From: Cynocephalus volans
Lineage: Eukaryota; Chordata; Mammalia; Dermoptera; Cynocephalidae
NCBI RefSeq assembly: GCF_027409185.1
Contig: NC_084462.1
Coordinates: forward strand, 181,650,071-181,714,070
Direction of reading: 5' to 3'
Length of the DNA: 64,000 nucleotides
Within the stretch, counting starts at the first letter, position 1. The number at the start of each line of letters is the position of its first letter. A model generated the notes under the pieces. The model saw only the letters and a program-made list of their open reading frames with translations, had not been told where the DNA came from and did no database searches. Below are positions 23,085-32,514 of the stretch, piece after piece. The position numbers and the translations under genes are program-made.

Positions 23085-23675
23085 ACAACCAGCACCTTGG
23101 GGCCTGACCAGGGACCAGGGCATCGAGCTGGGGACCAGACGCCCCCCCACAACCAGGCACAGCACCAGCACCAAAGAGCATGCCCAAAACATCCCCTCCA
23201 GGTGGGTGGCCCACCACAGCCACCACAATAACCGCGGCTGCCACGAATGTGGCTAGACACCACAACCACCACGCACATTGTCCACCAGCTACTGGAGTGC
23301 ATTGACACAGGAGAGTCACCAGCAGAGACCAAAGAAGAGCAGAGGATGTTTCTCTCCGCAAAGCCCATTCCAGAGTGACAGAAGCATCTGCTCTATGATA
23401 ATATTGGGGGACCTGAACACACCTCTCAGCATTGGACAGATCTTCTAGGCAGCAAATCAACAGAGTGACCATTACTCTTTCACAGGGAGAGAAGAAAGCT
23501 AGAGTAATTAGAAGGGGCAGGGGAGAGGGACAGGGGGATGGGGAGAGATTGGACAAGGGGCATAAAAACAGGGTATTTAGGGGACGCCTCTCTGAAGAGG
23601 CAACATTTAAGCTGAGTCCTGAAAAATGAGAAGGAACTAGGCATGTAAATAAATAAATAAATAAATAAATAAAAT
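23085..23675 (+). mobile_element. Composite L1/VNTR retroelement, 5'-truncated copy
   Basis: Flanked by 14-bp duplications (23071-23084 and 23676-23689, 13 of 14 match). Starts inside a VNTR unit ('ccagcaccttggggcctg'), passes through 'ccaccacagccaccacaataacc' sequence and then a piece matching L1 ORF2 ('ggacctgaacaca', 'cagcattggacagatctt', 23404-23460). It ends in an L2-like segment and a (TAAA)n tail. Same family as 41000-43183 on the minus strand. No coding capacity. Confidence 0.82.
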
Positions 23676-23879
23676 AAAACCCAAGGTAGGTGTATGCACA
23701 TAAAGGCCACCCCCTTCAAAAATAATAATATTTTGTACCATTTAATTTTGAAAATGTATAAATTCTTGTTTTCCTATCTTTTTCTTTTCTTTTGGTTCTC
23801 TTTCTGTTTCTTGATCTGGAAGAATGAAACCGGATTTGTTTATCTAGGAGGAATTGTAAACCGGTGACAAGAGCAGGAA

Positions 23880-24110
23880 AGCCCTGTGCGCCCGCCCCGC
23901 GCGGCAGTGAGCACCTCCCGGGAGGAGTCCGGGCGCCCGGACCGCGCTGGCTGCGGGTTGCGGCGCCCCCTAGCGTCGGTCTTCAGTCACTGCGTCTGCC
24001 CGACCGCGAGTCCCGGCCTGGCGCGCCCCGCCCACTCGGGACACGTGGCTAGGGCTCCCCGGACGTGTCGGGGCTCGACCTCTAGGCGTCTGTCAATTCG
24101 GCTTCATTCA
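23880..24110. promoter_or_regulatory. CpG-rich block with CTCF-like motif
   Basis: Short CpG-dense stretch without a gene. GCGCCCCCTAGCG at 23963-23975 resembles the CTCF core in reverse orientation. Confidence 0.4.
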
Positions 24111-24249
24111 ATAAACCTTGATCTTCTGGGTGCTGGTGTTGTCCACAGAGATGACTGCCCTCCTCAAGTTCACGGAGATAGAGCCAGGAAAGACCGGGAT
24201 TCTAGGTGCGGGTTGCCATGGTGCCTAGGGGCGTCAGGGAAGTCTCTCG

Positions 24250-24900
24250 GAGTAAGTGACACTTAAGCAGGACTTAGTGATGAGGAAGGACAGTGTCTGG
24301 AGGAGGAGCGGTCCAGGAAGAGAGAACAGAAGTGCAAAAGCCCCAAGGCAGGAGCAGCCTGAGGAGCAAGGACCAGAAAGGGGGTGGGGGGGCTGTAACA
24401 CAGAATGGGGCAGGAGTGTAGGGGACACAGAGGAAAGAAGCGGGTTAGGGGGGCCTTCCAACTGGCTGTCACTCTGGCTTAAGGTTACCAAATACAGCAC
24501 AGTCACTATTTACTTTACGTATATCCCAAATGTTGCATGGGATATACTTATACTTAAAAAAAAAAAAAAGCTTCATTTTTTAAATCTGAAATTCAGTTCT
24601 AACTTGGTGTCCTGAATTTCTATTTGCTAAATCTGGCAGGTCTTAGAGATGGGCCAGAAGGGGAGAATTTGAACAGAGAAATGACTTGATCCGACTTTGT
24701 TTTAAAACGTAAGATGATTTTTGAATTGATGAATTCATCCATTTGACTCCTATTTATTGAACACATACTAAGCCAGGCAATGTACCATGCTGGGCATTCA
24801 GCAGTAAGCAAAATGGACAGGATGCCTGCCTTCACGGGCAGTTCTGCCGGGGGCTTAACCCTCTTTGGCCTACACTCACCCATCCTTGTCCTTCTGGACA
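24250..24900 (+). repeat. Ancient repeat remnants (L2-like)
   Basis: 24250-24720 has the old mammalian pattern 'agtgcaaaagccccaaggcagg' and 'gaaatgacttgatccgac'; 24725-24850 has 'tatttattgaacacatactaagccaggc'. Divergence is high, so the names are tentative. Confidence 0.5.
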
Positions 24901-25579
24901 CTGTCAGACTTCAGCAAACTTGGCCGACCTCACAGCACGGCTTACCTATACACTCAGCACAACACCTGAGCTTCTCTGTTCACTCTAAAACCTGTCTTCT
25001 TTGCTAAACTGTGAGCTCTGGGGGATGGGGATTAGGTCTTTTTCACTCACAGCTGATTCCCAGAGGTTAGGGCATTGCCGAGCTCAATGAACATGTCTTG
25101 ATTGAGTGGCCGTTTTCCCAAACCTGGTCCTCTAGCTTCTTCCTCTCAATAAAATCTAAGATCAGCTAGATTTGGTTTCTGTTGCTTGTGACAGGAAACC
25201 CTGATGCTGCCTCAGCTGGAGCAGTTTATTGCAGTAGTCGGAGCAGAAGAGTGGACAGTGTAGAAAAGCTGGTGCTCACCGTTTGTCCTTCTGGAGCCAG
25301 GAAGGCCACAGCAGCGCACCATGGCCGGGCCTTCTCAGAGACCACGAAACCCCTGGGACATTCAGGCTGGGAAGAGGACATGGTAGAGTCTTGTCTATGC
25401 ACCATTTTTTCCACATTTTTCTTTTTTTTGCCCATGGACATTATCCCTTTAGGGTGGGTACTATTAGTTGCCCTACCTAGCAGCTATTTCAACCCTTCTA
25501 CCTTTAACCATGTGATTTATGCATGTGTTCAGTTAACAAGAGAGAGCAAAATGAAAACATTTTTCTAGACATTAAAAAA
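24901..25579. other. No gene recognised
   Basis: A MIR-like scrap may sit at 24990-25110. 25180-25560 holds unique-looking sequence with no exon support. Confidence 0.35.
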
Positions 25580-25757
25580 AAAAAAAACTAGTTGAGATGA
25601 TGGTGAATTTTACCAACACGAAGAGGTGACAAGTATTCAAAGTGATGGATATACTAAGCATCCTGATATGATTATTGCACTCAGCATGAATGTACCCGAA
25701 TATCATGTTATACTCCCTAAATATATACAATTATCATGGATCAATTGAGAAAAATAA
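25580..25757 (+). repeat. LINE-1 3' UTR fragment
   Basis: 'gatggatatactaagcatcctgat' and 'ctaaatatatacaattatcatgg' type ending typical of old L1 3' UTRs (both shown in part). Confidence 0.6.
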
Positions 25758-25759
25758 AT

Positions 25760-25885
25760 TAGTTGGCTTGGTTGGTTAGATAGAGATGTTGATAACACCA
25801 AGGTCAGGGGTTCAGATTCCCATACCGGCCAGCTGCCAAACAAACAAAAAACAAAACAAAAAGAAAAAGAAATTAAAAAGAAAAA
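25760..25885 (+). repeat. CYN SINE, monomer
   Basis: TAGTTGGCTTGGTTGGTTAG, GTTGATAACACCAAGG, then CCGGCCAGCTGCC and a (CAAAA)n-like tail. Confidence 0.9.
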
Positions 25886-25889
25886 AAGA

Positions 25890-26233
25890 AAGAGAGAAAT
25901 ATAGAGTAGAATAGCGATTAGCACAGGCAGGGACAGGGAGGGGGGGGGAGGGGGAGGGGAGAGGAGGGGGAGGGGAAGTTTGTAGACTGGTGCAAAGGTA
26001 CAAAGTTACAGTCTGATAGAATAAGTTCTGGCGCTCTAGGGTGACAATAGCTGATAATATTGTACTGTATATTTTGCCAGAAAAGAGGATCTTGAATGTT
26101 ATAACCACAAGGAAATGATAAATGTTTAGGTGGTAGATAGTCTGATTGGATCATTAATAATATCGGCATGTATTGAAACAAGGAAGTGTGCCCCATAACT
26201 ATGTACGAAAAATTAATTAAAAAAAATAAAATT
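25890..26233 (+). repeat. LINE-1 3' end with G-rich tract
   Basis: A purine run of G-tracts at 25933-25978 followed by 'aggatcttgaatgttataac' and an A-rich end, as in L1M 3' UTRs. Confidence 0.6.
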
Positions 26234-26338
26234 CTGGCTGGCCGGTTAGGTCAGTTGGTTAGAACCTGGTGCTGAGAACTTCAAGGTCCAGGGTCTGATC
26301 TATCGGCCAGCTGCCCCCAAAAATTAAATTTAAAAAAA
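26234..26338 (+). repeat. CYN SINE, monomer
   Basis: GGCTGGCCGGTTAGGTCAG and CAAGGTCCAGGGTCTGATC; a few bases are lost before the end, then an A-rich tail. Confidence 0.88.
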
Positions 26339-26967
26339 AGGGTGTGTGTGTGGAATTTATGTCTTGTCCATTCAGTGAAACACACAGGAACCAGGTAAAA
26401 TGACATTTGCAATTACTTAGGGGTATGCTTATGACAGAATATTAAGGACAAAAAGCGAGACAAAAACTTATATTCTTTTAAACAAGGCTTTGGATCCCAA
26501 ATATGTATTTTAAGTACACCTGTGCAGTGAGAAAAGACTGGCAGAAAGGAAGCCAAGACCCCAGCAGCCTCTGTCAGTGGGGAAATCGGTGGTTCTTTTG
26601 TTCTTTGTACGGTTTTCTGTATTTCCTAAGCTTTGTTGAACCGTACTAAAGGCTCTTGATACACGAGGTTGCCTCGCTGCAAGGATCCCCGCAGATGCAA
26701 CATTTGAAAACCTTCTTACCTCTGAGCTAAGCCTCCTACGTGCAGTTCGCATTTTCCGTGCGGAAGCCTCCGCCCCCTTCTCCCTGAAGCCCGCAGGGTC
26801 TCAGTTTCTACATCCAGCCAATGGGGTGGCAGGGAGGGGACGATAGTCACCGCGGACGCAGCGCAGAAGGAGCGGCGCTCTCAGTCCGCCAGGGGGCGCC
26901 CGCGGGCTCCCCGCCCAGCGCCGGCTCCAGACCTCGTAAGCATCTCGGAAACACCCATATCCCGGTT

Positions 26968-27041
26968 GGCCGGTTAGCTCAGTTGGTTAGAGCGTGGTGC
27001 TAATAACGCCAAGGTCGCGGGTTCGATCCCCGTACGGGCCA
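26968..27041 (+). tRNA. tRNA-Ile (anticodon AAT)
   Basis: 74 bases with full cloverleaf: acceptor GGCCGGT/ACGGGCC, D arm GCTC...GAGC, anticodon loop CTAATAA with AAT at 27002-27004, T arm GCGGG TTCGATC CCCGT and discriminator A. Base 5 opposes base 68 as G-G, the only acceptor mismatch; I recall the same sequence in the human gene. A box TTAGCTCAGTTGG and B box GGTTCGATCC are intact, and TTTT at 27055-27058 is the Pol III terminator. No A-rich tail or flanking duplication is present, so this is the gene and not a SINE. It decodes AUU after A34 becomes inosine. Confidence 0.97.
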
Positions 27042-27054
27042 AAGGCGAAAACTC

Positions 27055-27058
27055 TTTT
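27055..27058 (+). terminator. Pol III terminator of tRNA-Ile
   Basis: First T4 run on the coding strand, 13 bases after the discriminator. Confidence 0.85.
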
Positions 27059-27769
27059 CTTCCCCCCAAATTCATTTTGCAGCATATTTTGAAAATATGC
27101 CTTTCGAGGACTGTAAGCAGCACAGAAGACAGTCGCGGAATTTTTCCAGCTCGGCCTGAAATTGTCCCCGGCGGCCGGTGACTCGTTCTCCGGATCCCCG
27201 CACCCGCCCGCAGCCGCCTGCACGGTCTGATGTACGGTCCCATCGGGGAGGCCTTTAAAAACCGTGAAACCGGTGAAAAGAACCCCCGCCCGCCCACCCC
27301 TGGAGCCTTGCGAGGAAGACAGAGGCTCGCACGTGTCACCGCCGGGTATGTCCGTGGAGTGCTTAAGAGCTGGAAACGTTCACGGAGAGCACACTGCACG
27401 CCCGCAACGTTCTAGGCGGGGCCAAAACAGTGCAAAATACGAATCCCAGCGGCAATGACCCGCCAGTGGAGGACACCCGGAAACCTCTCCCTCTGTCTCT
27501 CTCCCCCTCCCCCAAGTTAGAAGGAGAACCTGGGATGCTGACACCTAGAATAGAGACTGTACACACGTCGAATGTCGCATCTTGGAGTGTATGTGCCGAG
27601 TACCTTGTTAGACCCAGGGACACAGCAGAGGAGTCAATGGAGATTGCTGCCCTCAGCACACACTGTCCTGAACTTGAAGGGGTTCAGGAAATGTCGCTGT
27701 GGCATAAAAACTATTCTGAGCAGAAGGCGTTTGAGTTCGTGAAATCTCTTATCTGCCTCCCAAAATAAC

Positions 27770-28375
27770 TGAAGAACTCAATTGTCATGAACTCCCTCCT
27801 GGGGAGCAAGTAGGAAAGAGTGCCTCTGGTTACTGGAGAGGAGGAGCACGTTGTCACAAACTGATCCTATGTCCCATCTGCTGTCCTAAGGGCCCGTTAT
27901 CTCTCTTAACAGTCATTTTCCCCGTAAGTGCCCTTCCCCTGTCGAGATGGTACATAAGCTCCAAATTCTAGTCATCTCCTGGAGTCACATTTTCCTGTGA
28001 ATTCTGTTATGTACATTAATAAAAAAAATACATAATTAAATTTTGTCTTTTCTCTTGTTAATCTGCCTTTTGTCAGTTCTTCTTTTTTTAAAGATGACCG
28101 GTTAAGGGGATCTTAACCCTTGACTTGGTGTTGTCAGCACCACGCTCTCCCAAGTGAGCTAACCAGCCATACCTATATGGGATCCGAACCCGTGGCCTTG
28201 GTGTTGTCAGCACCACGCTCTCCCAAGTGAGCTAACCAGCCATACCTATATGGGATCCGAACCCGTGGCCTTGGTGCCATCAGCACCGCATCTCCCGAGT
28301 TTGCCACCGGCCGGCTCTACCTTTTGTCACTTTAATTAGAAGGCCCCCAAACACTGAACGTGAGACGACAGAGGA
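27770..28375 (+). repeat. ERV LTR remnant, split by a SINE
   Basis: 'cattaataaaaaaaatacat' and 'tctcttgttaatctgcctt' are typical of ERV LTR 3' parts near the polyadenylation site. The match resumes after the CYN trimer at 28317. Family not fixed. Confidence 0.45.
28083..28316 (-). repeat. CYN SINE, trimer
   Basis: Three tRNA-Ile-like units. The junction-spanning unit recurs with a period of exactly 73 bp: CTTGGTGTTGTCAGCACC-type starts at 28124, 28197 and 28270, and the first two periods are almost identical. Inserted in an LTR remnant; 'ccttttgtca' occurs on both sides. Confidence 0.92.
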
Positions 28376-28499
28376 AAAGTCTTTCCTCCAGGATAGGCTC
28401 AGAGGGGTGATCAAACAGGGTCCCGTCTCTAGATGATGCGGTGGTTCTTGGCTTAGGGGTCAGGGAGGACTTTTTATGGGGGAATGAGAAGGGCTTTCT

Positions 28500-29239
28500 T
28501 TTAAAAGTTAAAAAAAAAAAAAAAAAAAAAAAAGGAAGGATTAAAGAATTGAAACAAATTCCACAAATCTGATCTCCGCTCTGGCCAACCCTTAGTGAGT
28601 CTGCTAATTAATTTAGAACACTGCAGGGAGCATAGTGAATGCAATGTGAGTATTGACGATGATGACGGCGACGACGACGACAACGATCGTGTGGAGAGAA
28701 AAGGACCAGAACGTCCTCCAGAACCTTCTCAACACCAGCCTGGCCCCAGCCTCCCCGCTATGGGCATCATGGTGCTCATCATACTGTGCCGCAAATGTCA
28801 CTTTCTTCCGTCTTCCCATCCGGACTGTGTATCTTCCGGGGCAGGGATGGTGACTCACCCAGCAAGTGCTTAATGAGCGTTTGTCGACCAGTGGCCCTAC
28901 TGCCCTCGTCGGGGACAGGAGCTGAGACACACCTGCAGCCACAAGATCGGACGGGAAGGACAGGCAGGGCCGCGACAGTGGAGGAGACTAGGCTGAGGCA
29001 GACGGGCCGTGCAGCTGGATGCACGGGACTGACGCGTGCGGAGGGCGGGCTCACCCACCCATCCATTCGTTCACAGTCATCGTCCGTCGTTCATTCCCCG
29101 AGCGTGCATTCTCGGCCAGGGCCTGTGCTGGGCACCGAAAGAGCAACGTGTCACCTCCACGCTGCAGGTGTGCCCGTCTGTGCAGGTGCGCAGGGATGGG
29201 GCGGGTCACCTGGGAACAAGTGGGCGGGGGAGCACTCGT
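28500..29239. other. No gene; simple repeats
   Basis: A-tract at 28508-28532 and a GAY-type repeat (gacgatgatgacggcgacgac) at 28647-28690. 29085-29135 has an L2/MIR scrap ('gggcctgtgctgggcacc'). Confidence 0.45.
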
Positions 29240-29375
29240 TAAAAATGCAGACTTTGAGACCTCGCTCAGATCTATTAAATCAGAACGACTCGGGGTGGGC
29301 CCAGGAATCGACAAATCCAGACGGGATGCCCAGGCGACTCTGACGCGCGACGACGTTGAGAACGTTTGGATAGTG
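29240..29375 (+). repeat. MER5-like hAT fragment
   Basis: 'aaaaatgcagactttgagac', 'cggggtgggcccaggaatc' and 'gacgttgagaacgtttgg' follow the MER5A layout. Confidence 0.6.
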
Positions 29376-29559
29376 TGATACATGTTAGGCCAGGGGCTCT
29401 GGTACCCCGAAGAGCTCCGTCTGGGAGATCTGGGGCAGCTCCTGAGGAGGTGACATCTGAGTTAACTACGTCCACGACAGGCGACAAGAAAATGAGGCCT
29501 GTCCGCTCTGCGGATTCAGTCCTTGGCAAAGAGGCGGCCGTCGGAAGGAGGGCGGGGCC

Positions 29560-30065
29560 AGAGCAGGCCACGCCCACCGACCTGCCGGCCGGGCACGGTC
29601 GCCTTCCGAGGTGTCTTGGCCTGCGGGGCACTCGTAGCCCGCCCCTTTCCCAAGTGACGCACATTAGGGCCGCCGTCGCTCGGTGACCCTGGTTCGAGTC
29701 CCCGCCTCGGCCGCCATGGCGGACGTGGAGTCGGAGGCTGGGGGCGGCAGCGAGGACGGCGGCGGCGGCTGCCGGGCTTCTCCCGAACAGAGCGGCAGCG
29801 CCGCGCGCCTGGCTCCGCTGGGCCCCGAGCAGCTGCGGCGGGTCCTGGAGCAGGTGACGAAGGCGCAGCTGCCCGCCGAGCCGCCGCCGCCGCCCTTCGT
29901 GCTGCAGGACGCGGCGCGGCGGCTGCGGGATGCGGCCCAGCAGGCCGCCCTGCAGCGGGGCCCGGGCTCCGAGCCCTCGCGCCCGCCGCGCCTGCTGCCG
30001 CCCCAGGTGAGACGCCGGAGGGAAGTGGGGGAAACTGAGGCCCGGAGGGGGCGGCAGGGCGAGCT
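29560..30065 (+). promoter_or_regulatory. CpG-island promoter of ZNF839
   Basis: CpG-dense block spanning the upstream region and exon 1. A CRE-like TGACGCAC lies at 29655 and a perfect Pol III B box GGTTCGAGTCC at 29691-29701, 15 bases before the start codon. The start context GCCGCCATGG is a strong Kozak sequence. No TATA box. Confidence 0.65.
29716..30006 (+). CDS. ZNF839: ZNF839 exon 1
   Basis: ZNF839 is a little-studied, probably nuclear protein with one C2H2 finger, also known as C14orf131 or renal carcinoma antigen NY-REN-50. Exon 1 codes residues 1-97, starting MADVESEAGGGSEDGGGGC and ending RLLPPQ, and closes at the donor CAG|GTGAG. It is GC-rich and low in complexity, with a Pro run (PPPPPP) near residue 58. 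The start at 29716 is chosen for its Kozak context and match to the human N-terminus as remembered; an in-frame upstream CTG at 29683 is less likely. The eight exons join in frame to about 956 residues, against roughly 927 in human. Confidence 0.9.
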
Positions 30066-31194
30066 CGTCGGCCTTAGAGCTGCTTAGAGAGGACAGTATC
30101 CACCCACGTGAAAACTCAGGGCGGCCCCGGGCTAAGCTCCTTAGGCACAGCAGTCGGCCGCCACCCGTCACCGGTCCATCGTTTGCAGCATCTCCAAGGC
30201 TCCTCTCTCCAGGAGCTTTTGCCCACACTGGGCCCTCTGCCTGGGACGCCCTCGTGCCTTCTCTGCTTTCACAGGTCTGCTCAGGGCTCCTCCATGCTGC
30301 CTAGCTCTTATAGACCCTCGTCCGTTCTTCTAGTATTTATTGAGCACTTACTGTGTTCCAGGTACTGCCCTAGTGCAGTAGGTACAGCCTTGACCACACT
30401 CACTGAAGAACATGAGGCAGGTTCTGGGAGTGACAAGGGGGCTACTTTACAGTGGGAAGTCCCCTAGGCCTGGCACTGGAACTGAACCTGAACGGATGAA
30501 GAGATCTTTTCAAGTGGAAGGCACAGCAAGTGCCAAGGCCCAGGCTTGGGACAGAATTAAACGCATTATAGTAGTTTGCTACAGAACTTACCACCCTGAG
30601 GGGTAGTGACTGTGATTTGTAACCCTAGTGTCCAGCACAGTGCCCGATGCACACTTCATGAATGAAATATGTGAAAGCACTCTGTATGCTACAAAACATC
30701 CTTTCTTGGTGGGTTTATTTCCCAGGTCACACAGCCCTTGGCTGCTAGGGGAGTTGAAACTAGAACATGGTCTCCTGGGCACAGAGGGTCCTGAAATCTT
30801 ACACATCATCTGTAAAATCACACCTTTCAGCGCTGGGGTTTTAAGTGACAAAATGCTTCTCACCCCAAAATTGCCAAAAGAAGAGAGCTTCTTCCAGTAG
30901 AAGAAATAGGATAGAGAATCGAATCAACAACCTTCACTTGTTTTGGGTTTTTTGACTAGTGATTTTGGCTGCTTAGAGTTGTACCCAGTTGCTCATAAAG
31001 ACTGGAGAGCTGTCTCGCTAAAAGCTGGGGAGACAAGTATGATTCTGCCCAAGCACCACACTTCCTAGAGGTAACTCAACCTCTTTAGGCTTTGGTTTCC
31101 TTGCTTGCAGGAGGGATGAATCCTTGGATTAGCTTTCTGGCTTCTATTCTCTGCTGGAGAACCAAATGCCTCCCCATAGGCTGTGTACAGCAAG

Positions 31195-31405
31195 TCTGAG
31201 TCAGAAGACTGCAGGGCACCATCCAGTGGCTGCCCTTCACAGAGCCCCTACTCTGTGCCAGGCACTGTGCTGGGCTGCTTAGTTCTCAGCAGCCAATCAA
31301 TAGTGTCTTTGTATCAGCATTTTACTGGAGGGGAACAAGCTCAGAGAGGTCGAGTGACTTTGCCCAAGGTCCCATAGGTGTGGCTGCATTCCTGACCCCG
31401 TGTAC
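31195..31405 (+). repeat. MIR SINE
   Basis: 'actctgtgccaggcactgtg', 'gaacaagctcagagaggtc' and 'cttgcccaaggtc'-type core in order, as in MIR. Confidence 0.7.
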
Positions 31406-32514
31406 TTTTATGGGGGTGAGGAGGTGGGGGGCTGGCCAGTACTGGGATCTAAATAGATCCCCTGTACTCTTCACTACACGCTGCTGAATGTGGCCCCAGC
31501 TTTTTGATTGAGTTTGGTGTGGCAATTTAGGAAAGTCCAAAAATGACATGTTACATAAAAAGAAAGCAAATTTAATCAAGGTTAGGCAGCATGATAAGAT
31601 TGTAATCTGTAGCTGATCTAATGGGGATAGTATAAATTCTACCTGCACTCTCAGTGATACGCCTTTGCAACCCATTCTGCTACTCTTTCAGCCTCAACTG
31701 TGCTATGGAGGCCACAAACGCAAACCAGATGTGTACCTTATCTCTAAGGAGTTTATGAACTTACAAGAAGTAAAAACATGACCCAGATGACTTCTAGTCA
31801 AGGTCAGAAGACTAGAGGTACAGATAGAGAACTAAATGCATTTAGAGAAATAGAGCTTATTTCTGGCTTGGGATCAGAAGTGATTATGTTAAAGAGTGAG
31901 TATCTGAATTAGACGTTGAAGGGTGGTTCTGAGTTGAAAATGCAGAAGAGGAGAGGCAGTGTTCCAGGGTGGGGAGGGTGGGAAGGGGTGCATTTAGACA
32001 ACCAAGGCAGAAAGGCCCAGTGGTTCATTGTGTGCATTAGAAGCACAGGCCAAATGGACATGCTCCATGGGTCAAACTGATGCTCTGGCCCCTCCCTATC
32101 TTGCCTGTTCTACCCCACAGAAACATTTCCAGTTCCATCCAACATGCTGTGCCCTTTTTTATGTATCCATGTATTTGCACATGTTTTCCTTACACCTGGA
32201 ATGCCCTTTTCACCTGACAAAAATTCTTCTCAGCCTTCAAGGCCTCCCTCAGAGAAGGCTTCCTCTTTTGGGCAGCCTACCACCTGTGTGCTGTTCCTGC
32301 CTCTCTGTTGCACCTGTCGTGTCATGATCTCATTGTTTTCCTATCCACATTCCTTTGGGAATTTTGTCTGCCCTCAGAATTGGTGGAGCTTTTGAAAGGA
32401 CAGATGTTGGGGCTGCACCCCAGAAGATCTGATTCAGCAGGTCTGCAGGGACTGAGGCATGGTGAGAGACACCACCTGCCACCTCAAGGAGAGACTAAGA
32501 CTTGACTAATGTTT

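Larger units (their letters stand above)
26735..27420. promoter_or_regulatory. CpG-rich region around the tRNA gene
   Basis: GC- and CpG-rich, repeat-free. It holds a strong CTCF-like core CCGCCAGGGGGCGCCC at 26886-26901 on the plus strand, 67 bp before the tRNA. Frames here (for example 26974-27399 minus) are chance frames through the CpG island and tRNA. Confidence 0.55.

Noticed and set aside
26974-27399. Frame covering the tRNA, minus strand
   Set aside because: Antisense of a tRNA and CpG-rich DNA.
29275-30228. 317-residue frame, minus strand
   Set aside because: Antisense of the GC-rich ZNF839 promoter and exon 1; no similarity recognised.
31425-31495. Possible truncated CYN SINE, minus
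   Set aside because: Only 'ggctggccagtactgggatct' fits; the rest is not recognisable.
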